From NCBI RefSeq assembly GCF_021462225.1, contig NC_061811.1, positions 21,540,663 through 21,604,662 of the forward strand: 64,000 nt of DNA. The letters run 5' to 3'. The notes below the pieces were generated by a model, which worked only from the letters and a program-made list of their open reading frames with translations, had not been told where the DNA came from and ran no database searches. A program made the translations under genes and the position numbers. Below are positions 45,020 to 57,370 of the stretch, in pieces (position 1 is the first letter of the stretch; the number at the start of each line of letters is the position of its first letter). Source of the stretch: Girardinichthys multiradiatus. Taxonomy: Eukaryota > Chordata > Actinopteri > Cyprinodontiformes > Goodeidae.

Positions 45020-45527
45020 CACTACCGGTCAAACGTTTTAGAATGCCCTTCTTATTTAATGGTTATGTTCATGTTTATGACTATAACTATGTACATTTTC
45101 CATAAATTCTCACTGAAGGCATCAAAACTGTGAATGAACACATATGCAATTATGTAGCAAACAAAAAACTGTAAAATAACTTTTAATATGTTATATTTTA
45201 CATTCCTTAAAGTAGCTGCCCTTTGCTGTAATGACTGATAAATTAACTTTTGGCCATCTCTCAATGAACCTCTGGAAAGTTCTTTCAAGGCTCTTTGGAA
45301 AACTATTTCAGGTGACCACCTCATGAAGCTCATGGAGAGAATGCTAGGAGAGCAAAGCAGGAATCAGAGCAAAGGGGGACTATTTTGAAGAATCTAAATT
45401 ATAAAAAAAGTTCAGACTTATTTCGCACTTTTTGTTAACTACATAATTCCATTCCATAAAATTTAAATAATCATGAAAATAAAGAGATCTATTAAGTGAG
45501 AAAGTGAGAAACCTTTGACCGGTAGTG
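45020..45527 (-). mobile_element. 508-bp Tc1 MITE (cactaccggtcaaa ends)
   Basis: Ends cactaccggtcaaa (45020) and tttgaccggtagtg (45514-45527) are perfect 14-bp inverted repeats. TA follows the right end; the left flank reads GA, probably a decayed TA. The interior has a reversed piece of a Tc1-type 3' coding region (agtagctgccctttgctgta at 45212) and a non-coding tail (attttgaagaatctaaatta at about 45381). It is an internal-deletion derivative. Confidence 0.8.
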
Positions 45528-45739
45528 TACCTAGACAGCATAGTGTTCTTCTCAAAAGGTTCTTAATTACATTGTTTTATTACAATGATCAGGCAGGTTG
45601 GGAGATGGCTGAAAGTTGTGTAAAGACAAAGGCTTTATAAGAATTGTGTAACACACAACTCTGTGTTGTCATACCTGTCCTTACTAAGCCAGACTCACCA
45701 TTGAGTTAAACCAAACCAGTCATTGTGACTTCCTTAGAG

Positions 45740-46430
45740 AGCATGAAACCTTGGAGGTAAAGTCGAAAGGGAAAAATACTCCAAACATTCAACCCAGAGT
45801 TAAAAAGCCATTAATAGATGCGACGGGGTCGCCGCACACAAGGAGCTTGGCAGCCTTAAAGGAGCAGCCTGAGTGCTCTCGGGCCACATCCCCAGCTCCC
45901 TTTATGATCTGTAATGGGATTGTTGGAGAGCGCCAGCAGGATCCTCATCACAGGACAAAACCCACTTAATGGGATATGATTCGCCATGAAAGGGCAAAGA
46001 GGAGCAGTTTCTCGCTGAACCCACTTATCCTTTGAAACCTCCACACCCACTCATACCCACCCCCTCCTCTGACCCATCCAGTTGACAGCTGGAGTGTGAA
46101 TTATGCCCTGATTGTCCTGCTCCTGTGCCATGGATGGGTTTGCGAGAGTGCATGTTTGGCGTGCGAACAGACAGAGACGTAAAGGCAGAGAATCAGTGCC
46201 ATGAGAGATGCCGTTTGTGTCTTATTGCAGCCACAGCTCACTCGGTGGGCTGGATTGGCTCAAGGGATGGCACTGCAACACGCTCAGCTGCTGAAATATA
46301 TGGAAATGAATACGGAGCAGACTCTTCGCTGTTCTGAGCACACCGATGCCTCGAGACGGCTTATCTGAGACAGAGTACAGAGACGTGGAAAAGCTTGAAG
46401 TTTCATTTTATGCCTTTCCTCTGCTGCTGT
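45740..46430. other. Repeat-free GC-richer block, candidate enhancer
   Basis: Clearly higher in GC than the flanking intron, without repeats and without a convincing frame. Text such as ctgcaacacgctcagctgct and attaatagatgcgacggggt is complex. Could be a conserved intronic enhancer or an unannotated exon; nothing decides between them here. Confidence 0.35.
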
Positions 46431-46689
46431 TTGTGTTTGGTTTTGTTTGTGGAGTAATAAATCATTTTAGTATGACTGTCAGAGCTTCTCTTCTTTCATC
46501 CATTTAGGTCAAAAAGAGAAGTTGAAGAGGGCTCTTTTTTTTTATACTTGGTGGACAACGTTCACAAAAAAATTGACCATGATAACATTTTATTACAAAT
46601 TCTGACACTGTAAACTCATGAAAAATATTGATTTTATGTAATTTTCAAGCTGCACAAAAAATAGTGGTTGTAAATGTTTTTGGGCTATA

Positions 46690-47480
46690 TGGTCAGGATG
46701 TTTTACCTTCTCAATAAATTATAATATCATTGAAAAGTTAATTTACTTTAGTAATTTTATGCAAGGGTTTAATTTGCTTCAGCAAGCTTTACAGTCCAAA
46801 GAGAAACTTCTGCTTTTGCCCCTTCCAAAGAAAATTGGAGAAAATTTGTGGAGTTAAAAGTCTTAAAAATATTCATGAATAGTGAGGACTGAATTTAATA
46901 ATGGGATTAATAAAAATAAATCGGGACAAAAATACATAGGAAGATAATATTTCAATTGCAGCCTTTAAAAGAGCAACCATTTCAAATAACTGTCTAAGGC
47001 AAGCATTTTAAATTTGCTAAAATAAATTGTAAATTAATCATAATAATGAACATAAATATAAAACATGTTTTTTGAATTTTGTTTTGCTAAAACTAGTATG
47101 CAAATGTTTAAAATTCTGAGAATTGTAAACATGTCAAATTCCCTGGGCGTGTTGCAGTGATGCAAAGCCCATTCAACATTTTAAGGAGAGATTCAGAAGG
47201 TGTGGTCTGCACCTTGAGTCAGAGCTACAAGAGGCACCACACACCATCCATATCCCATGTTCTGGATATATCCATGTAATGAGTTACAACTATCATATTC
47301 CTTGTATTAAGCCATTCCTAAAACACAGGCGTCTTACCTGAGCTAAGAAGGTCTTCTTTTCAGAAGAAAGGTATTTAACATTTTATTTAAAACTCAATGT
47401 CCAGAGGTCTGGAGGAAGAGGGGAGAGGCAGACAATCAACATTACCTTCTGAGAAACTGAATTGTTGTTTTTCTTTTTAA
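46690..47480 (+). mobile_element. Tc1-type transposon remnant (cacctgta-end family)
   Basis: The left end (ctcaataaattataatatca at 46709) matches the terminus of the family whose ends read acaggtgcatctcaataaat. From 47200 the plus strand carries transposase pieces: a ctacaag...ccattcctaaaacac region (47228-47324), HLT-like cgtcttacctgagctaagaa (47330), and ccagaggtctggaggaagag (47401). Parts between are deleted. Confidence 0.6.
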
Positions 47481-47604
47481 GCCGTTTTCATCAGAATTAA
47501 CGGAGACACATGAAATATATCACACTGTGTTTAGTGAATCTATGTTAAAAGTATTTAATGTTTTGAAGTGAATTACAAAATAAATGTAATTATATTCTGA
47601 TTTA

Positions 47605-47975
47605 GGGCTGCATGGTGGCGCAATTGGTAGCACTGTTTCCTGTTTCCAGCAAGAAGGTCCTGGGTTCAACTCCCGGCCAGGGGTCTTTCTGCATGGAGTT
47701 TGCATGTTCTCCCTGTGTATGCATGCGGTTCTCACCAGGTTCTCCGGCTTTCTCCCACAGTCCAAAAATATGACTATTAGGTTAAATGGTTTCTCTAAAT
47801 TGCCCTTAGGTGTGAATGAGTGTGTGCATGGTTGTTGGTCCTGTATGTCTCTGTGTTGCCCTGTGATGGATTGGCGACCTGTCCAGGGTGTACCCCGCCT
47901 GTCGCTCGTGGACTGCTGGAGATAGGAACCAGCTCCCCCTGTACCCACTATGGAAATTAGCGGTACAGAAGATGA
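47605..47975 (+). mobile_element. tRNA-headed fish SINE-like element, near full length
   Basis: Starts gggctgcatggtggcgcaat, where tggcgcaattgg fits a polymerase III A box. A B box follows in gggttcaactcccgg (47660). The body reads tctttctgcatggagtttgc, cctgtccagggtgtaccccg and a tail near cggtacagaagatgaat. Partial copies lie at 5903-6062 (reverse) and 63150-63465. The 142-codon reverse frame over it is a shadow. Confidence 0.75.
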
Positions 47976-49085
47976 ATTAATATTCTAATTCATTGAGATT
48001 AACATGTATATACATTTTAGCTATATATATTAAAGAACTTACAGCAACTCTCTTAAAGGCCTTAATTCTGATATGGGGTTCAATCAGAAAAGCTTCACAT
48101 TGATATCAATCACAGAACTGTGAATAAAATGTTCCATCCCTCAAGCTGATGCAATTTCTGGAGATCTCAATGAAATGTCTGGATCATTCTTCATAATAAC
48201 GAGGGAATACCACAACACTTCACTCAATCCTGAGTAGTATGGAGTGACGTGCTCCTTAGGGACTGTTTGTATTGCTTTGCACTGGTGTGTAAAGGCAAGT
48301 TTAGTCACAAACTACGCTCATCTGTCAAAATATGTCATACCCAATGTCAGTACTGAGACCTCACAGGGAGCACACAGAGTACAAAAGAAAACAATTTGTC
48401 AGTTTTTAAGCATTAAGCAAATTAAATTATTATTATTATTCATACTGATGTTTGGTCCTGAAATACTGCATCTTGAAGTAATGAATTGTATTCTGTGTTT
48501 TATCCCTCCATCCATTCCTCATTTAACAGTTCATCATCTTGCTGTCAACAGTGCAGGGTCACAGTAGAAACCCACTACATGGAAAGTGTGCAGTTTATAG
48601 CTTATAGAGTTATTCATTTAGTTTATTTCCATCTATCTTTATTCATTTTCATAATATTTATTTTCATATTTATTCATTCAGCCATTATTTCTATTATTTT
48701 AGTCATTAAGCCATTCATTTGGTAATTTCAACCAAAAATCCCAAAACCTTTTCCCTAAATCGGGGTTGATGATGTGATGATATGGATCGTGAGGGGATTA
48801 TAACTTGTTGAAGCTCTGTCAAAGCAGTTTTCCTTAATCTCTTTTTAAACTACATTTTAAAACGAGGGTATGCCTGACCGGAGTGTTTGTTTTCTTGTTT
48901 TCCTTTTAAATTACAGTAGTTTTTTTTTAGATTAACTACATTGTGATAGACTGAATGTACTTTAGTTCTTAAGCCTATCTTGTTAAATACCAGTTGTGCT
49001 TAACAGTTCCTCAGAGTCCTTCCGCCTTAAATGCTCTGTTTAAATGTTTTTTCTTTAAGGTAAATGATTTTGTTTAGGAAACATT
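47976..49085. other. Intron 1: AT-rich, nothing recognised
   Basis: ATT-rich text around 48420-48720; no gene. Confidence 0.35.
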
Positions 49086-49089
49086 TTCC

Positions 49090-49330
49090 CATAAATGTAC
49101 TCCTGGCAACATCCTGTTTTTCCTTGCTGTCCACTGAACCCCTTACTGCTGCATCAAACAACCATTTATATGGGGCCTGGTCCTGTTGGGTTTTTTCCAT
49201 TTATAAGAGAGTGGTTCACTGTTGCTACATGGTGGCTTAAGAGGACAGATACAACTGGCTTTACCAATTGGTATCTCCTGATCAACTGAATTTGACTTTA
49301 TTTGTATTAGAATTGAATTGAATTGGACTA
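49090..49330 (+). mobile_element. LINE 3' UTR end, L2-like relative
   Basis: Plus-strand text ggtcctgttgggttttttcc, then aagagagtggttcactgttg and a tail gaattgaattgaattgg at about 49309. This is the layout of an AATTG-tailed LINE 3' UTR, related to but distinct from copy A. Confidence 0.5.
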
Positions 49331-49639
49331 TCTGAATGGTTTTGAATCTAAATATATGACTGGATTGTGGTGTAATAATCTGAGTAGAATTTGGAGCACA
49401 CCAGCTCCCGAGGACTTTTAATTGCCCAACCCTTGTCCAAAGCGTTTAGGAAGCAGTTGCTGAAACATAGCTCACAAATTCTAGAATGAAAGGACAGCAG
49501 TTGCCTTGTAAAGCAAACAGCTGGTGGCTAGGAAAGGTTTATTCCTGGTTCCAGTTAGGCTATACAGAATAATGCAGAATTACCTCCTATAAAATTACAG
49601 GTCTGTATTTTTATCAGTTAGTGGTTAGCAAATGTAGGT

Positions 49640-50090
49640 ATAAAGATAATCAATTAGCAAAAAGTTGCATTTGTTTGATTCATGCCCATTTTGTAAACGT
49701 TATAAAGATGGAGCCATTATGTGGCTGGAAAAGTCTAAATCTGTCCAATGAAATTTGTGTCTTACACAGCAATGAAAGACAAACCGGCCATTCTTCTCTA
49801 CAGACTAATAGACTACAGCACCGCTTTTATCATTCCACACATCTTTTCTTTCCATATTATAGCTTTTCAGTAGTTTTCTCTTGGCCATTCAGACCGTTTA
49901 CAGGCTCAGTTATTTCAGTCACTTGCTCCCTTTGCATCATGCATATAACTATGTACCAGGTGTCCCTGCTACCAGTGGAATGTTTGTTTGAAAAAAAGCT
50001 TTGCTGTTTTCGTGTGGCCTTCCTTTTTGCACAAGTTGTTCTTCCTTGAAACCTGAAAGCTGCCATACATCTGTTATTCATAAGCACTTT
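49640..50090 (+). repeat. Dispersed repeat of unknown family, copy 2
   Basis: Second copy of the unknown repeat at 40150-40540, same orientation, diverged. The frame at 49621-50049 covers it but shares no protein-level conservation I can see with the other copy. Confidence 0.6.
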
Positions 50091-50479
50091 ATCTGATTAT
50101 ATATTCTAAATATGATTGACTGAACAGACATGTCCAGGGTAACTAAAAATAAGTTCCCCTCTCATAGAAACTTTACAGCCTTTTGGGCTATAGGACATTT
50201 CCTCTATAATTGGACATTGGCTATTTGTGTGCTGATGGGTTGGAGTTGGTGGGTCTAAAATGACTTTCAAAAGTATTGCTACAACCACAAGCTTCTATGT
50301 ATGTTATTTGGATTTTATGTGACAGACTAAGACAAGGTAGTGCAAAACTGTAGTGCAAATAAAAGGAGTGTGGTGTGGATTTCTATTCAGTCCCCCACGA
50401 GTCTTTACTTTGTAGAACTACCTCACGCTGCAGTTACAGGTGCAAGTGTTTTGGGGTCTGTCTCTACCAGCTCTGCACA

Positions 50480-50928
50480 TGTCTTCTTTTTCCATGGGCT
50501 CTACTTTTGCAACTGTTTCCATTACTGGCTTTGTCTGCCCCGTATTGGCTTTTTTTGGTACCTGCTCGCTGGCAGGTCCCGTTGGGAATAAGCAGGGCTC
50601 GAATGTGACACAAACAGATTGGTGTTCACTGATTGGCCACTGATTAGTTTCAGTGGCAGCTCGATTGGGAGATGAGAAATGAGAAGGTGCTTACCAAGGT
50701 AGCGGAGAAAATTAAAAACATTAGAGACCACAGCTGCTGGAATGGGTGAAACAGAAAGCCGTGGCAGTGGTACAAAATCATGCACACATTTACGGTGAGT
50801 GTTTATTTGACTTTAAACAGCACACAAAGCTGACACTGGAGGTGGGGCTTTAATGGAAACACAACAGGTTTCATGCAGAGTAGAGCAAGGTTGAGCTGTG
50901 CCGTGCTGGAACCATAAATGGATAAGAG
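50480..50928. mobile_element. MITE inserted in the Tc1 remnant
   Basis: A 450-bp non-coding block that breaks the Tc1 text cleanly. It contains ttttggtacctgctcgctgg, gattggccactgattagttt, accacagctgctggaatggg and gaggtggggctttaatggaa. I recall this series as a common teleost MITE. Exact ends and target duplication were not resolved. Confidence 0.6.
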
Positions 50929-51416
50929 TCACCAGAGACTTACGTTTTGCCTATTCTTCTTAGTCCAATAGCTGAAATTAAGTCAAATTGATTAGTGAGC
51001 ATCTGCAAATATCCATTTTTAAGTCTGCCCACAGATGCTCGGTTCACTACTTTGGTCTCTAGATAAGATATACATCCCAAACGGTATTCGGGAAAAATAT
51101 TATTCTCATATGAATTGTGATTAAGTTAAATTCTAAGTGATGCTTGCAAGTTCACAAAATGTTTACTGTGGTTAGAATTGTTAGTTCTGCTGTTGTAAAG
51201 CAGTGTTTTTGAGGCAGTGGTTGTTTATTATTATCAAAAAAGGTTCTGGTGAATGTTTACATACATTTCTGTTATTAACACAATACGTACAACACAACAT
51301 TGTTATCATAATCTTAGGTATATGTTGCCCAGCACTAATTCTGCCAGCATGACGCTGCCACCACCATGTTTCAACATGAAGATGGTGAAACATGGTGTTT
51401 CACGATCTGGTATTGT

Positions 51417-51418
<2 letters not shown>

Positions 51419-51488
<70 letters not shown>
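51419..51488 (+). repeat. (TG)n microsatellite, about 35 units
   Basis: Near-perfect TG run broken once by tatg, inside the Tc1 remnant. Both flanking frames of Val/Cys repeats are artefacts. An 11-bp hairpin (catgcctatgt / acataggcatg) follows at 51506-51538. Confidence 0.95.
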
Positions 51489-51489
<1 letters not shown>

Positions 51490-51605
51490 GCATGTATTAA
51501 ACACACATGCCTATGTTTGTTTAATACACATAGGCATGTTGGCCAAAAAGTTCAATTTTGGCCTCATCTCACCAGAGCACCTTCGGTCACAGGTTGTAAA
51601 GCTTC

Positions 51606-52645
51606 TGAAAACCATGTATAATATTCCTTTCACTTCAGTCTTCAGTCTAAAAACTATTGCATTGTATTACATGTTAATTGTGGTGCTTTTCCAGTCATTT
51701 ATGAATGCACATCCATCATTACTGCAGTGCTTTAAAACAAAACTAAAAGTGATCTTGCTAAAACAGGAGCAACTACATCTGCAGTGCAACATGAGAGAAA
51801 ACCAAAAATCAACTCTTCAGGTTTTTTTTGGTTGATGCCAGCTGGATGACACCTTTCTGACCTTACTATGTTTATACTGAGTCCATGAAATAAAGCCACA
51901 GTGCTTGCCTCAGCACCCTAAAATCAACACATTTCACCTCTACCAGCAAACACACACACACAGTATGTATTATTTCTAAACCCTGACCTTGGTGTTATTC
52001 CTGTGGTGTAAAGTAGCTCCAAAAATGTGGAGTTGCACAAAACAAGTATTGCTTCCCTGACTATGGCCAGGGGAATGGTTTACACTCTGGGCAGTGGAGC
52101 CGTCAATTGTGCTGCAGAGGTTTGCTCATCACAATCATGAAGGTTTTGTTGACCTGTGAATATATTGAGGATAAGAGCCCTCTTCTCTTTAGGAGGGATT
52201 TACCATGCTGCAAGCAGTCACTATGGCTGGACAGGGTTGAAGCTCTGCAGGGAGGCTCAGTAGCTTGGTGCTATAGTAAATCATATGCTAAAGAAGCAGA
52301 AGCTTGTGAATCCAGGATGCCACTTCTTTTTCCCTTCCTTGTGTACATTTCTAAATTAGACTCAGCTAGCAGTAATTAGCCAGATGTGGAGACATGAAGC
52401 ATGATCTTTATTTTATTTCCAGTTAGATAACACATTGTTGAAGCACCAGAAAATGGGGGTTTGGCATTTAACCATTCTGGATGCACTGTCATTATTTTTT
52501 TCAATTTAAATTAGATTATTTTTTCAAAGTTTTGGTCAAATTCAGTGCAATGTAGATAAAGCACAGTCAGTTCGTGTATTTTAGCGAATATTTTAATTCT
52601 AATTTTTTTAGGTTAAAGTCTTTTATATAAACAGAGCTGTCTGAG
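51606..52645. other. Intron 1: nothing recognised
   Basis: No gene or repeat identified. Confidence 0.35.
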
Positions 52646-52686
52646 TATTTACAATACATGAGCTATTTGCTCATGTATTGTAAATA
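52646..52686. repeat. Perfect 18-bp inverted repeat, 5-nt loop
   Basis: tatttacaatacatgagc and its exact reverse complement flank the loop tattt. It could be an AT-rich palindrome or a MITE relic. Confidence 0.85.
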
Positions 52687-52831
52687 TACCGATTTACATG
52701 CATGGGATAGAAAAAAACCGAGAACCATCAGGACTGAAATTACAGCCAATTATTTCACTTGGTTAAAAAAATATTTCTGAATTTTTAAACAGCATTTCTT
52801 AAAGTTTTAAGGTACACAGTTAGAGCAATAA

Positions 52832-52848
52832 CTCTCTCTCTCTCTCTC

Positions 52849-52898
<50 letters not shown>

Positions 52899-52920
52899 TA
52901 TTTATTTATTTATTTTTTGC
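52832..52920 (+). repeat. (CT)n(TA)n(TTTA)n compound microsatellite
   Basis: CT run, then about 20 TA units, then tttattta units. Confidence 0.95.
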
Positions 52921-55622
52921 ATATACAGTATATATTTTTGAATGTGTTTGATGACATCATAAGACGCACAAGAATCGACTTCAGCTGGTGTTGGTAAACT
53001 CAAAGGCAGATGAGTAACCTTTCTCAGATTTTGATGTAGATCTGAAGCATTCAAGTTTAATTTGAGTTTCAAAGGATTCAACCCAGCTGTTTGGGCCTTA
53101 AGTGATGTCAGCAGAAGCACATGTGTCAAAACGTGTTATTGGGAGGGAAGATTTGTCTTAATTAAACAGCAATTTGCAAACAAATATCAAAACACGTGAC
53201 ATGACATATTTGTCTTTAGACAAACTGTCTGAAGCAAGTGAATGGGCATGAAGATTCGTGAGTTGTCCAACAGGTAACAAGCACTTTAAGGAGCATGCTC
53301 TTAAACCTTTTGTTCTCATCTGATGTTCACTGCTTCACGCTTCCACAGGGCATAGCCGCTGACTGACGAGTATGAGACGGGACCTTATCTGTCACCATCC
53401 AGGCTTTTCTATATAAAAAAGCTTGGCTACTGTGATATGATCAGAGAGATGGAAGAAAGGCAGCTCTTCTGAGACTGGCTTATTAAAGGAAGGTTATAGA
53501 CTGTATTTCTTGTTGGTTTCTTTGTCCCTTACACTTGTACAAATCAAGCTCTAACTACTCACAGTGGAATAAAATGGGTTAAAGATTTTTTTTTTTTACA
53601 GAGATAGTGGTATAATTCTTCCAAATGTTCTTCTTTTCTGGGTGCACATACAGCACCGTGGGGGGTAGTAAAATGACATGAGTGGCTGGCTCCATCTTCT
53701 CCCAGCAATGACAAGTTGCATAACAGATGAAGCATTGATGATTCAGCCTTGGGACTGATGCTGCAGCTTTATGTAGTGCGACTGCCTCAGACATGATCCA
53801 AGGACAGCCGTCCTCCAAGAGATGACCTGTTGGACTTGATGACCTGAAGGGACAAAAGGTTGGCAGACCTTTTTTGCTAAAGCATTATGTGTGGGTGAAT
53901 TGCTTTGTAAAGCTAGGTATATTATTGCACTTAAAAGTAAAGAAACATAAATGCAATAGAATTCAGAAATGTCCCATACCTAGATGTCCCAACTTGAAGC
54001 CGTAAGGTTGTCTAAATGGGAAGAACGCTTTCCGAAAGGATCATGTTTTCCTGAGAAAGCTCTTAAAGATGGTGGTTTAGGAAAGCAGTCTCATTTATTT
54101 TGTTCATCTTTAATATATTTTTTCATGTGTTTGGAGCATATTTACAACAAAAAATGTTTTAAAGAATGTTTCAAAATATACCCACATAAATGAATGAAAA
54201 TGGAAATTTTGGCCTGGTCATTCTTTGTATTTGTGCCCCAGAGCAGCCTGACGTCTATCGACGGTGCTAGATAATGTAAGATTTTCAGTTGCACACAGAA
54301 TCTGATCGCTTTTTGAAGTGAGGAACTTAAAACGAAGTTTAGCTTTTTTCCTTTTAGTCACCCATCCTCATTTAACCATCCAATATTAACACGCTGTACT
54401 GGAACAAACATGGACCAGCTGATGAATGTCTTCTCTGTAGCAGCAAGAAACGTCTGGCATCTTCGAGGCCATGTTTTTATTTCAGACAGCAGATTGAGGG
54501 TCTGGAAGTAATACGCAAGCATGGAGAAATGAGTTCACCTTTGCATATTGCTGCGTGACTCATGCAGTTTTAAGGTACTGTACAGAAATACTCCTGTTGG
54601 CTCATTAAAGCTAGTAAACATAATTCAACAAACATTTTAATATATATGCTGATTTTCTTTTCTGTGTAAAAAAAGTAGGAATCCTTGGATGTTTATATGC
54701 AAGATGCATATGGTTGCACTTGATTTTATTTAAGGGTATCGGAGTTAATGGAGCTGAAATTTGACAACAGAAAGGTGGCGAGAGTGCTTTGGTGCCTGGG
54801 GAAATAATGCCTGCTTATTGCTTACTGCTCTGTCAACAGTAATTTTTTAGGGGTAGGCAAAAATACTCCTTTAGGATAAAATGCACAAACTATCTTCTTT
54901 TATGTTTATATTTTTTAACTCTTCATATTTATTAGCAATGTGTAGTGCAACATTTATTTCCCCTTAAGCATTCCTAAAATACTTTTCAATACAAATTGAT
55001 TTGAAGGAGTTTGAATGTTAAAAAAACTGTATTTTTCACTCAACTTCTACGTGTAAAGACTCTATTGCAATATTTGGAGGTCTAGTTTATGTCAGCTTTT
55101 ACTTTCATGCTGTGTGTAGAAACGACCAGATGCAAAGTGAATTAATCAGCAAACACTCCACCAGCTCATGCATCAGAAGGCATTCTGATGCATGACTGCA
55201 GTTCTCATTGCACACCAGAGGATGTTTTTATAGAATCCAGTAAAACAAAATGCTGGTTAAATGTCGGCAAGGTTAAGTATCCTTAAAACTCTTTCTGAAT
55301 TACCACTCTCTTGTGAATTGAGATAAACTTTTTTTTGTTTTGTTTTTAAGAAAAATATATGTTTTGCACACCTGCAGTTCAGTTTGTGATTCTCCTGATT
55401 TGACCTTGGATAAAAATACCACAGTTTCATGCTGTTTACACAAAAATTTAATTTCCTGACAGAAAAGCAATTATTTCTTAAGCTGCAAAAACAATAAAAC
55501 ATTGATCATGATGGTTATGTTAATATTATTTATAACCTTTTATGTCATTTGGATGAAGACACAAGCATAGATATAAAATAAATACCAGCTGAGTTTAGTA
55601 GACGTTTTAAAGTACCTGTAAC
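52921..55622. other. Intron 1: unique DNA, nothing recognised
   Basis: No gene. Frames at 53579-53818 and 55257-55502 have no family resemblance. Poly-T is at 53587. Confidence 0.35.
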
Positions 55623-56645
55623 CAGGGGTGAAAGTAGTTTTAAATTCTTGCTGGTACTTAGGGGCGACCCCCTCGAGATCTCTCTCTCAGCAAAGTCCAA
55701 ACTCAAACTAATTAAAATGTGTCAATATTTTACTTTACTGTAGGGTGTCTGTATAAGGCAGACATTAGAATCACTTGACAATGTAGAATATATATATATT
55801 TCAATTGTTAAAGAACTGCCATGTATGAAACAATGATAAACCATTTTCTAATGCATAAGTTTTCATCTTCCGTTTCCGTCTTTTCTTTTGAACAAAGAAG
55901 TCATTGTTCTCTACATTGTGGTCAAGTTTTGATTTCATATAAATAAAAAATTTGACAATTCGGTTGTTTTCACGGTTTTAATTTAAAAGTCTGTAGATGG
56001 TAAGTGATTTATTGTTCGTCCTGTCCTAATGCAAGCAGCGTTTTTTTTATGTCTGTGCATCACCTGTGTAAAATTTCCCAGTCCATTAAATCGAACACAC
56101 AGATCTCCTTGGCAACCGCTCTGTTTTTGAGGTAAGCGCGCATGCGCTCTCGTGTAGTGTATGTGAAATCTCTGGTTTAAGCGGTGTTTTCAAGCTGTAC
56201 TGTGTTGTTGTAATTCAGTAAAATAACATGAAACACAACTAGTTTCTCTCCATTTGCTTTTAACTGGGGTATTTAGCAGCGAGCAGACAGACATTAAACG
56301 TAGCGGTGCTCCTTTTAAAGGCTGGCCGTTCACAAAAACCTTGAGATCTGAGGGTAAAGAAGCAAAACAGGAGCATTGAGGCTCCAGCATTGCAGAACAG
56401 TTCAGAAACAATTTGGAATGAGGGGAAAAAAGATATATTTATAAACAGATTAAGTCGTGTTTTAGACTGCCTATTGGTGGCGGATCTGATCTTCTTTGTG
56501 AGCTCGTAAATTTTTGCAGCTGTAACTGGTTCTGGGTGACGGCTTCATAGCAGACTTGTTCTTCCCTTTTCCCGGTACTGCGTACTGGCGCAGAATCTTT
56601 TAGTGGTACGCAGTAACGGACCGTACAGGCTCACTTTCACCCCTG
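55623..56645. mobile_element. hAT non-autonomous element with 8-bp target duplication
   Basis: Ends caggggtgaaagt (55623) and actttcacccctg (56633-56645) are perfect 13-bp inverted repeats of hAT type. The flanks are cctgtaac (55615-55622) and cctgtagc (56646-56653), an 8-bp duplication with one difference, as hAT transposition makes. At 1,023 bp it has no transposase; the interior includes a CpG-bearing ggtaagcgcgcatgcgctct at about 56132. Confidence 0.85.
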
Positions 56646-56653
56646 CCTGTAGC

Positions 56654-57056
56654 ACAGAATATTGTAGCTTTATATCGTTCTTCTCTTTATAGAGAAACAC
56701 CAGCTTAAAAAAATCTGGCTGAAAGAACCCCTGTCTGATCACTATCATATTGTTCAAATCATGAATTTTTTTAGGAAAACTTTGGCACATACTAGCCTTA
56801 TGGAGTTACATTCACACGAATTCAGTTTCATACTTTACCAGGAAAAGGAAGAAGTCTTGTGTGTTCCTTGTCTAGAGATGCTGTCAACCTCCCTCAGAGA
56901 TAACAGACCTGGGTACACAAAAGTTTTAAAATGTTCCGGTTTCCAGTTGCTTAAAATTACTGCCATAGCGCTGCTGTGGCATAAAATCTTTTTAATGAGA
57001 TGCCAGAGAAAGTGCTGGAGGCAGTCGAGCTTTCTCCAGCTGTACTGAGCAAAGAG
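56654..57056. other. Intron 1: nothing recognised
   Basis: Frames of 81-123 codons on both strands overlap each other here; none shows a protein feature I recognise. Confidence 0.35.
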
Positions 57057-57370
57057 CAGGGGTCTGCAACCTGTGGCTTTTTTGTCCGTCTGGGATTTTA
57101 AACTTTGGCCAAAAATGAAGAAATGAACAGTGTTAAGGTTTAAAAAACAGGATAATTTCAGTTTTCCTGTGTGTTTTAATCCAATATATCTGCATATAAT
57201 TTCCACAAAAGACTGCCACTAAATGTACAGAGAATACATTTTCTTCATCACAAGTTTGGCTTTTAAAAAAATAATAATAAATGAATATTAATGAAAAGTA
57301 TTCTATTGTTTTGATGCTTTTGCTTGATCTAAAACAATAGACAGAAATGGAGGTGTGGCTCTTTAACTAC
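57057..57370 (+). mobile_element. hAT-type fragment (caggggtctgcaacc end)
   Basis: Starts with the same terminus as 17254 (caggggtctgcaacctgtgg). A gtggctcttt at about 57355 may be the inner part of the opposite end. The right end is not defined. Confidence 0.45.

Larger units (their letters stand above)
50290..51605 (-). mobile_element. Tc1-type remnant split by another element
   Basis: Same family as 6315-7155. The left part 50290-50478 runs from the terminus (gattttatgtgacagactaa) to the C-terminal coding region (cacgctgcagttacaggtgc, gtctctaccagctctgcaca). It resumes at about 50930 with gacttacgttttgcctattc, exactly the expected continuation. Later parts are catgacgctgccaccaccat (51348) and ttcaattttggcctcatctc (51551). 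A (TG)n run and an unrelated stretch at 51060-51335 also disrupt it. Confidence 0.75.

Noticed and set aside
47605..47680. Possible functional tRNA gene (A and B box present)
   Set aside because: No cloverleaf with matched acceptor stem seen, and it is the head of a repeated SINE-like element.
47520..47948. 142-codon minus-strand frame
   Set aside because: Reverse reading of a tRNA-headed SINE; the same body is seen at 63150-63465 without an open frame.
51392..51835. 147-codon frame with a Cys-Val repeat
   Set aside because: Translation of the (TG)n microsatellite and flanking Tc1 remnant; no real protein features.
56835..57206. 123-codon minus-strand frame
   Set aside because: Overlaps a hAT end and another frame on the opposite strand; no domain, no conserved motif seen.
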